The notes: a model not told the origin generated them from the sequence alone. 8,144 nt of DNA from Gammaproteobacteria bacterium (GCA_012800475.1 JAAZJF010000357.1:1-8144), one strand, 5' to 3'; positions 1 to 5,651 are shown, counted from the stretch's first letter. Program-made: numbers and translations.

Positions 1-810
1 CAATTGGCGATCCAAACTCACAATTGTGCGCTGCATGCGATGACACAAATTGTCATTGAGCACTCAGGTTTAATCACTTATCACAAAGAAGAGAAAGGCG
101 AAAAAGGCCAAGCGCGTTTAGAGAACCTCGAAGAACTGGTCAGTGCCGCGCGCACCTTCACTCAAGATGAGGATATCAGTATTGAAGCCGAAGGAACGCT
201 CGATGACGACCTGCCACCTTTAGTGGCTTTTTTGGATCATGCGGTGCTGGAAGCCGGCGATACCCAAGCCGATGAGTTCACTGAAGCTGTGCAACTGATG
301 ACTTTGCACAGTGCTAAAGGCCTGGAGTTCCCCATTGTCTTTATTGCCGGTATGGAAGAAGGCTTGTTCCCGCACAAAATGAGCCTTGAAGAACCCGGCC
401 GTTTAGAAGAAGAACGCCGCCTAGCCTATGTAGGCATCACACGCGCCATGCGCCAGCTGTATATAACCTGCGCAGAAACGCGCCGCTTATATGGCGCTGA
501 AACCTATAATAAGGTGTCGCGTTTTGTGCGCGAGATTCCTGCTGAATTTTTGCAGGAAGTGCGGATGAATAACAGCGTCAGCCGTCCTTATCAAAGCACC
601 CGCCAAACTCAGTCCAGCAACCTGTTTAATGGCGAAAATGTACCAGAAACAGAGTTTAAACTCGGCCAATTGGTACAACATACGGTGTTTGGTGAAGGTG
701 TTATTCTCAACTTTGAAGGTGCAGGTGCTCAAGCACGTGTGCAAGTGAACTTTGTCAATGACGGTATTAAATGGTTGATGGTCGCCTACGCTAAACTGCA
801 ACCGCTCTAA
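1..810 (+). CDS. uvrD: DNA helicase II (UvrD), C-terminal part, 5' end outside window
   Basis: This is the last 269 codons of an SF1A 3'-5' DNA helicase that unwinds DNA in nucleotide excision and mismatch repair. The frame is open from base 1, so the gene enters from the left; the TTG at 4 is not a start. Seen directly: the GEKGQARLENLEELV block of domain 2B/2A (about nt 94-138), helicase motif V (LHSAKGLEF, nt 304-330) and motif VI (EERRLAYVGITRA, nt 409-447), which supplies the arginine finger contacting ATP. A poorly conserved linker follows (about nt 560-655). The end is the Tudor-like C-terminal domain (LGQLVQHTVFGEG onward, nt 661-807), which in this family binds RNA polymerase and UvrB. 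PcrA and Rep are the alternatives, but the proteobacterial setting and intact tail favour UvrD. Only 38 bp separate it from the next gene, with no terminator-like hairpin. Confidence 0.97.
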   Translation, partial: QLAIQTHNCALHAMTQIVIEHSGLITYHKEEKGEKGQARLENLEELVSAARTFTQDEDISIEAEGTLDDDLPPLVAFLDHAVLEAGDTQADEFTEAVQLMTLHSAKGLEFPIVFIAGMEEGLFPHKMSLEEPGRLEEERRLAYVGITRAMRQLYITCAETRRLYGAETYNKVSRFVREIPAEFLQEVRMNNSVSRPYQSTRQTQSSNLFNGENVPETEFKLGQLVQHTVFGEGVILNFEGAGAQARVQVNFVNDGIKWLMVAYAKLQPL

Positions 811-848
811 TTTATCTTAATTTTTATTCACCTTAACAAGGATCTGAT

Positions 849-1946
849 ATGCAGCGTCGCCACGGTTTTACTCTTGCAGCTTTAGTAACTGCATGCTTAG
901 CCCTCGTCGGCTGTAACGAAGAAGCAGCCGATACTCACTCGGCCAGCGCTGCCCCACAGCAGACGTTCACTTGGAAAATGGTCACTGCTTGGCCTAAAAA
1001 CTACCCCGGACTGGGCACTTCAGCCGAGCGTGTGGCCGAGCGTATCAACAGCATGAGCGATGGTCGCCTGACCATTAAAGTCTACGCTGGTGGTGAACTC
1101 GTACCGCACATGGAAGTCTTTGATGCCGTGTCCCGTGGCACCGCACAAGTGGGTCATGGCGCAGCGTATTACTGGAAAGGTAAGACCGACACTGCACAGT
1201 TTTTCACCTCTGTACCCTTTGGTTTATCTGCCATTGAAATGAACGCTTGGCTGCATAAAGGTGGCGGCCAAAAACTGTGGGAAGAAACCTACGCGCCTTT
1301 TGGTGTTAAGCCCTTTGCCATTGGCAACACAGGCATGCAAATGGGCGGCTGGTTTAACAAAGAAATTAACAGCTTAGCTGATATGAAAGGTCTAAAAATT
1401 CGTATGCCGGGTTTAGGTGGCGAAGTTTTGGATGGCCTAGGTGCCACGACAGTCAACTTGCCTGGCAGCGAAGTGTTCACCGCACTGCAAACCAATGCCA
1501 TTGATGCGTCAGACTGGGTGAACCCCTCTAACGACTTAGCTTTTGGTTTACATAAAGCGGCCAAATACTATTACTCCCCAGGCTGGCAAGAACCCCAAGC
1601 GGTTATCGAGATGATTATTAACCAAGAAGCCTGGGACAGCTTACCCGCTGACTTACAAGCTATTGTCACTGAAGCCGCACGTGCTGGTAACGCGGATATG
1701 CTGGATGACTACACTTGGAATAACACTCGCGCCTTAGCTGAACTGAAGTCTGCGAACGTACAATTACGCCGCTTCCCTGATGAAGTACTGCAAGCCATGC
1801 AAGTAGAGTCGAGTAAAGTACTGGAAAAGCTAGCCGATAAAAGTGATTTAAACCGCCGTATTTGGGACTCAATGCAAGCCTATCAACAGCAAGTCACTTT
1901 AATGCACGAAATTTCAGAAAAAGAGCTGTATAACTGGCGTGACTGA
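849..1946 (+). CDS. TRAP transporter solute-binding protein, DctP/TakP-like, predicted lipoprotein
   Basis: A 365-residue protein of the DctP family, which captures organic acids in the periplasm and hands them to DctQM-type permeases by sodium-driven transport. The N-terminus has a positively charged stretch, a hydrophobic core and a lipobox LVGC (residues 19-22). Cys22 would therefore be lipidated, and Asn at +2 does not predict inner-membrane retention. Family landmarks are the opening strand TWKMVTAWP (41-49), DGRLTIKVYAGGELVP (71-86), the KIRMPG segment with the expected carboxylate-binding Arg185, and DWVNPSN (222-228) with YYYSPGWQEP (240-249), which resemble TakP-type alpha-keto acid binders. 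The actual ligand is inferred only. AAGGA lies 6 nt before the ATG. No dctQ or dctM homologue is in the window. DctP proteins are usually soluble, so lipidation is uncommon. Confidence 0.9.
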   Translation: MQRRHGFTLAALVTACLALVGCNEEAADTHSASAAPQQTFTWKMVTAWPKNYPGLGTSAERVAERINSMSDGRLTIKVYAGGELVPHMEVFDAVSRGTAQVGHGAAYYWKGKTDTAQFFTSVPFGLSAIEMNAWLHKGGGQKLWEETYAPFGVKPFAIGNTGMQMGGWFNKEINSLADMKGLKIRMPGLGGEVLDGLGATTVNLPGSEVFTALQTNAIDASDWVNPSNDLAFGLHKAAKYYYSPGWQEPQAVIEMIINQEAWDSLPADLQAIVTEAARAGNADMLDDYTWNNTRALAELKSANVQLRRFPDEVLQAMQVESSKVLEKLADKSDLNRRIWDSMQAYQQQVTLMHEISEKELYNWRD

Positions 1947-2057
1947 TATGCAGCACTGCCACAATATATAGCAGCAACATGGCTTCATACATCAGTCTAT
2001 ACCCTTGCTAAGTGGCATAGGCTGATTCACTTAACCTGACAATAAAAAGGTCATTTT

Positions 2058-2900
2058 ATGCAACGCTTTCTCACAATTGCTCTAGCTTTATGCTTAGGTC
2101 TCACCTTCAGCCTTGACGCTGACGCGCGCCGTTTCGGCGGTGGCAAATCATTTGGCGCAATGAAACAGCGTCCAGCACAACAGCAGCAACAAAAACCTGC
2201 TGCAGCACCCGCTAAACAACCTGCAGCAGCAGGTGCAAAACCAGCCTTTGGTGGCCTCGGCGGTATGCTGATGGGTCTCGCCGCGGGTGGTTTATTAGCT
2301 TCATTATTTATGAGCGGTGGTTTTGAAGGCCTACAAATCATGGATATGCTGATTTTTGGTCTGCTGGCTTTTGTGATTTTTAAGTTTATTGCCAGCCGTC
2401 GCCGTCAAATGCCTCAGGCAGCAACTGCAGGTGGCCCGCCACTGCAACGTGAAGCACATACGCCAACACCGAATATCTTTGGCGGCACCACGCCGGCTGC
2501 TATGGCCAGCAAGCCTGTGATTAACGCACCGGCTTGGTTTAATGAAACCAGTTTCTTACAAGCTGCAGAAGGTCATTTCAATGCGCTACAACAGCACTGG
2601 GATGCCAATGAAATGCAACACATTGCTGAGTTTGTTACACCTGAGCTGCTCACCTTCCTGACCAATGAGCGCAACAGCTTAGGGGATGGCATGCAATCCA
2701 CTTACATTGATGATCTCAGTGTGGAGCTCGATAGTGTGGAAGAAGAAAACGACATCACGGTAGCCACCATCACCTTCTTGGGTGTGGCGAAAACGTCACG
2801 CTTTGATCAAGGTGAGAGCTTCAGTGAGAGCTGGAGAATGGAGCGTAAAAATGGCGCAGACCAACCTTGGTTAATCGCTGGTATTCGACAAAACGCTTAA
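2058..2900 (+). CDS. Tim44-like domain membrane protein
   Basis: A 280-residue protein resembling bacterial Tim44-domain proteins (COG4395 type), whose function is poorly known; in mitochondria the fold links import machinery to the membrane. The N-terminal hydrophobic segment ends in an Ala-x-Ala-like site (about residue 23), so it is a signal peptide or first membrane anchor. The RRFGGGKSFG stretch (24-33) is typical of the group. A low-complexity Gln/Pro/Ala linker (38-62), a Gly-rich hydrophobic segment (64-87) and a clear transmembrane helix (about 93-112) followed by RRR come next. The C-terminal Tim44 domain runs from about 160 to 278 and ends in a WLIAGI strand. AAAGG lies about 7 nt before the ATG. 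A 111-bp gap separates it from the TRAP gene, so it may have its own promoter. Confidence 0.88.
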   Translation: MQRFLTIALALCLGLTFSLDADARRFGGGKSFGAMKQRPAQQQQQKPAAAPAKQPAAAGAKPAFGGLGGMLMGLAAGGLLASLFMSGGFEGLQIMDMLIFGLLAFVIFKFIASRRRQMPQAATAGGPPLQREAHTPTPNIFGGTTPAAMASKPVINAPAWFNETSFLQAAEGHFNALQQHWDANEMQHIAEFVTPELLTFLTNERNSLGDGMQSTYIDDLSVELDSVEEENDITVATITFLGVAKTSRFDQGESFSESWRMERKNGADQPWLIAGIRQNA

Positions 2901-2913
2901 TCCTATAACGCGC

Positions 2914-2949
2914 ATCTGCAGCGCACGCTACGACAGCGGCGCTGCAGAT
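2914..2949 (+). other. strong stem-loop between Tim44-like and SUKH genes
   Basis: An 11-bp perfect inverted repeat (ATCTGCAGCGC at 2914-2924, GCGCTGCAGAT at 2939-2949) encloses a second 4-bp pairing (CGCT/AGCG at 2926-2929 and 2935-2938) with a 5-nt loop. It starts 13 nt after the Tim44-like stop codon. No T-run follows on either strand, so it is not a standard intrinsic terminator. It may protect the 3' end of the upstream message or set the level of the downstream gene. Confidence 0.6.
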
Positions 2950-2985
2950 ACTTAACGCGGCCGTGCAACACATAGAGTACACACT

Positions 2986-3393
2986 GTGGAAGAAGTCATC
3001 GATGAACTGCGTGAGCGCAATGAACCTGTTCCTGTTGCGCTAGAACTACCTGAAGAAGAAACCTTAGTGGAGATTCAAGAGCAAATCTTGATTCATATTC
3101 CATTCGCCTTGCGCGAGTTTTTGCTCACTGTCAGTGACGTTGTGTATGGCCGCTTAGAGCCAGTCACTGCCAGCGATCCGTATTCTCATACCTACTTACC
3201 TGAAGTCACAGCAAACGCTTGGGATCTTGGCTTACCCCGCCATCTCGTCCCCGTGTGTTATGACGCGCCGATCTACTACGCCGTTGATGAAGAAGGCGAA
3301 GTCTCTGCTTGGGATGAGCAGACACAAGAGATGCTCGATGAAACCTGGGAAAGTGTTTGGCACTGGGTACGCGATGTGTGGCTGGAAAGCTAA
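2986..3393 (+). CDS. SMI1/KNR4 (SUKH) family protein
   Basis: A 135-residue acidic soluble protein with no signal peptide or membrane segment. The SUKH fold is recognised from the helix-rich start (VEIQEQILIHIP, 28-39), the ALREFLLTVSDVVYG block (41-55), the mid-domain WDLGLPRHLVPVCYD (79-93), the strand pair YYAVDEEGEVSAWD (97-110) and the tryptophan-rich C-terminal helix (SVWHWVRDVW, 123-132). SUKH proteins often serve as immunity proteins to contact-dependent toxins, but many are chromosomal genes of unknown role. No toxin is beside this one, and I recall close relatives as a conserved single-copy gene of pseudomonads. The start is the GTG at 2986; it has only a weak GAG upstream and no better start preserves the conserved N-terminus. 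Confidence 0.85.
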   Translation: MEEVIDELRERNEPVPVALELPEEETLVEIQEQILIHIPFALREFLLTVSDVVYGRLEPVTASDPYSHTYLPEVTANAWDLGLPRHLVPVCYDAPIYYAVDEEGEVSAWDEQTQEMLDETWESVWHWVRDVWLES

Positions 3394-3404
3394 CGCATAT
3401 CAGC

Positions 3405-3440
3405 GTAAAGTAGCATTGCTTTTTAAACAGACTACTTTAC
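3405..3440 (+). other. stem-loop in the leader of the thioesterase gene
   Basis: A perfect 9-bp inverted repeat (GTAAAGTAG at 3405-3413, CTACTTTAC at 3432-3440) with an 18-nt loop, in the 77-bp gap after the SUKH stop. The T-rich run (3420-3424) lies inside the loop rather than after the stem, so it does not fit an intrinsic terminator. Its role is unknown. Confidence 0.4.
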
Positions 3441-3470
3441 TGCAGCCGACCTCAACAATAAGAGAACACT

Positions 3471-3947
3471 ATGGTACCCGGATCTCCAACACTGAGCATG
3501 ACCGTTTTAATGACGCCCGATAAGGCTAACTTCTCTGGTAACGTGCATGGTGGAACGCTATTAAAATACTTAGATGAAGTGGCCTACGCCTGTGCAAGCC
3601 GTTTTGCAGGTTGTTATGTGGTCACACTGTCGGTGGACCAAGTGACCTTCCGTCAACCTATTCATGTGGGTGAGCTGGTCACATTTTTAGCTTCAGTCAA
3701 CTACACCGGCCGCACCTCTCTTGAAGTGGGCATCAAAGTCATTACGGAAAACATTCACGAAAAACTGGTGCGACACACCAATAGCTGCTTTTTTACCATG
3801 GTCGCCATTGATGGCAATGGTAAAACTGTAGAAGTACCGAAACTGATCCCGAGTACTGAACATGAAGTTCGACGCTTTGCCAACGCTCAGCAACGTCGAG
3901 AGATTCGCATGGAACTCAATGAGCGCTACAAAGCTCTGAAAGACTAA
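3471..3947 (+). CDS. acyl-CoA thioesterase, hotdog fold
   Basis: A 158-residue cytoplasmic protein of the YciA/BFIT-type acyl-CoA thioesterase group, which hydrolyses acyl-CoA to free acid and CoA. The signature GNVHGGTLLKYLDEVA (23-38) is complete: Asn24 and the HGG turn begin the hotdog helix, and Asp35 is the expected general base. The strands VVTLSVDQVTFRQPIHVGE (50-68) and RHTNSCFFTMVAID (101-114) match the rest of the fold. The C-terminal part (about 133-158) is a charged helix. These enzymes normally form hexamers with sites at subunit interfaces. The ATG is preceded by AAGAGA at a suitable distance. It is the last of the plus-strand run and converges on sutA. Chain-length preference cannot be read from the sequence. 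Confidence 0.9.
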   Translation: MVPGSPTLSMTVLMTPDKANFSGNVHGGTLLKYLDEVAYACASRFAGCYVVTLSVDQVTFRQPIHVGELVTFLASVNYTGRTSLEVGIKVITENIHEKLVRHTNSCFFTMVAIDGNGKTVEVPKLIPSTEHEVRRFANAQQRREIRMELNERYKALKD

Positions 3948-4006
3948 AACGCCTGTCACCGGCGTTCGCAACAATCAAGTACGCTGCTCTGCACTTGATT
4001 GTTGCG
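3948..4006. terminator. paired stem-loops between convergent genes, possible terminator region
   Basis: Two inverted repeats fill most of the 84 bp between the thioesterase and sutA stops. The first is AACGCC/GGCGTT (3948-3953 and 3961-3966, 7-nt loop). The second is a perfect 14-bp stem, CGCAACAATCAAGT/ACTTGATTGTTGCG (3967-3980 and 3993-4006, 12-nt loop). The plus strand has no T-run after either. On the minus strand the small hairpin runs into GGCGTTTTAG, a weak U-tract. A bidirectional terminator is reasonable but not proven. Confidence 0.5.
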
Positions 4007-4031
4007 CTCACATTACACTTAATACTGTAAT

Positions 4032-4346
4032 TCACACATCAATCTTGTTTTCAACTTCTTGCACTTTACCGCCACGCGCTAAAAATTCTTCCATTGCTTT
4101 TGCTAAAGCATCACGTTCTTTTTTCTTCGCTTCGACCGATGGCAAATCATCTTCATTAATCGCAGTTTTTGCTTTAGCACGCGCAGGTTTCACAATTGCA
4201 TCTGAACCATCGTCAACGCTATCATCCACTTCGCTGTCGTCAACTTCCTCGCTATCTTCCACATCGTCTAAACTGATGTCTTCAGCATCAAGATCACTGT
4301 CATCGTTTACATCTAATACTTCGGGTTCTAATTCATCATCAAACAT
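4032..4346 (-). CDS. sutA: SutA, RNA polymerase-binding transcriptional regulator
   Basis: A 104-residue acidic protein. SutA binds RNA polymerase in Pseudomonas and alters initiation, notably at ribosomal and housekeeping promoters during slow growth. The identifying block is DLPSVEAKKKERDALAKAME followed by EFLARGGKVQE (about 67-97), the conserved helix of the family. Residues 1-49 are almost all Asp, Glu, Ser and Val and should be disordered; a short basic, Ala-rich linker (53-60, KPARAKAK) follows. The start at 4346 is chosen because GAGG lies 7 nt upstream and the acidic arm begins there; the frame is open further up to 4505, but that extension has no acidic character. Oddity: only about seven residues follow GGKVQE, whereas I recall a longer Pro/Lys/Tyr-containing tail in P. 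aeruginosa SutA. It sits downstream of glnK on the same strand, beyond that gene's terminator. Confidence 0.9.
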   Translation of the reverse strand: MFDDELEPEVLDVNDDSDLDAEDISLDDVEDSEEVDDSEVDDSVDDGSDAIVKPARAKAKTAINEDDLPSVEAKKKERDALAKAMEEFLARGGKVQEVENKIDV

Positions 4347-4580
4347 AATCAACCTCAAGCCTGCCTTCAGCAAGATAGTTTTAAACCGAGTCAGCCGTAT
4401 GTTGGCGACCAAAATTGGGGGATGCATCCTACACAGTACGGCTGGGTGACAGCGCCCACGATGGAGCAGCATTACAACGGCCAGCGAATCATCACTGTGA
4501 TGCATTGGGCGCGCATTCTAGTGTGATAAAAAGAAAATAACCATGAGAAAAAATTCTTTTTTAATTTTTATAAAAACAGC
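4347..4580 (-). promoter_or_regulatory. sutA promoter candidate, AT-rich upstream tract and structured leader
   Basis: Reading the minus strand, TAGAAT (4515-4520) is a good -10, with a weak -35 (TGGTTA, 4538-4543) at 17-bp spacing. Upstream, 4545-4575 is almost pure A/T in short tracts, like an UP element. The start would be near 4508, leaving a leader of about 160 nt. The leader contains CAGCCGTA/TACGGCTG (4392-4399 with 4437-4444), the palindrome GGATGCATCC (4420-4429) inside it, and CATCACTGTGATG (4490-4502). No coding sequence is convincing in this stretch. Confidence 0.4.
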
Positions 4581-4613
4581 TTGCTTACCCATCGCAGAGC
4601 CTATATTTAGGCG

Positions 4614-4659
4614 TAAAAAAGACTAAGGCGCAACCCCTTTTCGGGCTACGCCTTAGTCT
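4614..4659 (-). terminator. intrinsic terminator of glnK
   Basis: On the minus strand a perfect 10-bp stem, GACTAAGGCG/CGCCTTAGTC (4649-4658 with 4621-4630), has an inner CCC/GGG pairing in its loop and is followed at once by six T (plus-strand A-run 4615-4620). It lies about 57 nt past the glnK stop. This is a classic rho-independent terminator, so glnK is probably transcribed alone. A small extra hairpin, GCCTA/TAGGC (4599-4612), lies just beyond the T-run. Confidence 0.92.
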
Positions 4660-4715
4660 CATCACTGCACGATATGCAGGATTTAATACATCAGTTTAAA
4701 ACAGGTTCAAAACGA

Positions 4716-5054
4716 TTAAATAGCGTCAGAACCCGTCTCACCGGTACGGATACGCACCGCTTGCTCAAGGGCGGTCACAAAGATTTTACCGTCACCAATT
4801 TTACCTGTGTTAGCTGCTTTACTGATGGCCTCAATCACACGATCCAACTGCGCTGCGCCAATCGCAACTTCAATTTTCACTTTCGGTAAGAAATCCACCA
4901 CATACTCTGCGCCACGGTACAGTTCGGTGTGACCTTTTTGACGACCAAAGCCTTTCACTTCAGTCACAGTAATACCTTGCACGCCAATTTCAGATAATGC
5001 TTCACGCACATCATCCAGCTTAAAAGGTTTGATAATAGCGGTAACTAATTTCAT
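4716..5054 (-). CDS. glnK: nitrogen regulatory protein PII (GlnK)
   Basis: A 112-residue, full-length PII protein. PII trimers sense 2-oxoglutarate, ATP/ADP and, through uridylylation, glutamine; they control the AmtB ammonium channel, NtrB and glutamine synthetase adenylylation. Seen directly: the N-terminal strand MKLVTAIIKPFK, the T-loop (about 37-55) with uridylylation site Tyr51 in LYRGAEYVVDF and Gln39 in GFGRQKGH (2-oxoglutarate/Mg site), and the C-terminal signature TGKIGDGKIFV (83-93) that binds nucleotide. All key residues are present, so it should be functional. GGAG lies about 7 nt before the ATG. GlnB and GlnK are hard to tell apart by sequence; pseudomonads usually have one PII, called GlnK. 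The usual partner amtB is not downstream: a terminator and then sutA occupy that place. No sigma-54 promoter is evident upstream. Confidence 0.95.
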   Translation of the reverse strand: MKLVTAIIKPFKLDDVREALSEIGVQGITVTEVKGFGRQKGHTELYRGAEYVVDFLPKVKIEVAIGAAQLDRVIEAISKAANTGKIGDGKIFVTALEQAVRIRTGETGSDAI

Positions 5055-5336
5055 ACGGTCTCTCCGAAAGTAAATGACTTATCCTGCAAGTCATTGGTGA
5101 ACCTATTAAAGCTTAATAGATTGTGGTTGGCGCGCATCTGCACATGTCATTACACAGCTGCCAAACACAGTATTTGAGCACGCTTGCAAATACAATACAT
5201 GCTTTTACACAAACAAGAATCAACAGCACTTAAAGCGCATTATACTCACGATTGTCGCGTTTCTCTTAGCTGGGATAAAGATTCATATTTGCACTGACGT
5301 GCTAAACTGAAACTATCATTTTCAAGGAATACCATT
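5055..5336. promoter_or_regulatory. divergent glnK-ubiK control region
   Basis: A 282-bp non-coding region between divergent genes. A perfect minus-strand -10 (TATAAT, 5239-5244) overlaps a good plus-strand -10 (TATACT, 5241-5246), but neither has a clear -35. A second plus-strand candidate for ubiK is TTGTCG (5252-5257) with GATAAA (5274-5279) at 16 bp. The glnK leader carries CTATTAA/TTAATAG (5103-5119) and a hairpin AATGACTT/AAGTCATT (5073-5080 with 5088-5095). No sigma-54 -24/-12 pair with correct spacing was found on either strand. Confidence 0.4.
5073..5095 (-). other. stem-loop in glnK leader near the ribosome binding site
   Basis: A perfect 8-bp stem (AATGACTT/AAGTCATT) with a 7-nt loop. 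It ends 18 nt upstream of the glnK ATG and a few bases from the GGAG ribosome binding site. It is well placed to influence translation or message stability, but no T-run follows and no known riboswitch class is recognised. Confidence 0.5.
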
Positions 5337-5597
5337 ATGTTACCGCCTAAAGCCTTACTGGACAGTCTCAGCACGCATGCCGGACGTTTATTGGGCAGTG
5401 AGCTGCCATTGCCGCGCGCTGAAATCGAAGCTCAATTCAAAGCTTTAGTCCAAAGTACATTCAGTAAACTGGATTTAGTCAGCCGCGAAGAATTTGATAG
5501 CCAAATGGTGGTATTGGCACGTACGCGTGCACGCTTAGAAGCGTTAGAAAGCACCGTTGCTGCACTTGAAGAACAACTCAAACAAGAGCAACCTTAA
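5337..5597 (+). CDS. ubiK: ubiquinone biosynthesis accessory factor UbiK
   Basis: An 86-residue protein of the YqiC/UbiK (BMFP) family. UbiK acts with the SCP2-domain protein UbiJ in the soluble ubiquinone biosynthesis complex and is needed for efficient aerobic ubiquinone synthesis. The N-terminal amphipathic part (PKALLDSLSTHAGRLLG, 4-20) and the LPRAEIEAQFKALVQSTFSKLDLV core (25-48) match the family. The EEFDSQ motif leads into a coiled coil (about 51-84, ending LEALESTVAALEEQL) that mediates trimer formation. Length is normal. AAGGA lies about 8 nt before the ATG. comM follows after 65 bp on the same strand, so the two may be co-transcribed. Confidence 0.92.
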   Translation: MLPPKALLDSLSTHAGRLLGSELPLPRAEIEAQFKALVQSTFSKLDLVSREEFDSQMVVLARTRARLEALESTVAALEEQLKQEQP

Positions 5598-5613
5598 GTT
5601 AAAAGTTACACCC

Positions 5614-5629
5614 GCCTAACGGATTAGGC
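5614..5629 (+). other. small stem-loop between ubiK and comM
   Basis: GCCTAA/TTAGGC with a 4-nt CGGA loop, 16 nt after the ubiK stop and 33 nt before the comM start. No T-run follows, so it does not look like a terminator. It could be a processing or stability element. Confidence 0.35.
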
Positions 5630-5651
5630 TGTGCTCTACCTACATCAGATC

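Noticed and set aside
2156..2240. Gln/Ala/Pro codon repeats as a tandem repeat element
   Set aside because: They encode the ordinary low-complexity linker of the Tim44-like protein and show no exact repeating unit.
3227..3523. 98-codon plus-strand frame overlapping the SUKH and thioesterase genes
   Set aside because: It lies in another frame of two well-supported genes and resembles no protein family.
4045..4449. 134-codon plus-strand frame opposite sutA
   Set aside because: Its Ser-rich translation is the antisense of the Asp/Glu-rich sutA codons; it has no family resemblance.
4347..4505. N-terminal extension of the sutA frame to a start at 4505
   Set aside because: The added 53 residues lack the acidic character of SutA, and the ATG at 4346 has a good ribosome binding site.
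5128..5142. Possible sigma-54 promoter (TGG...GC) on the plus strand
   Set aside because: The GG-to-GC spacing is 9 rather than 10 bases and the direction is toward ubiK, not glnK.
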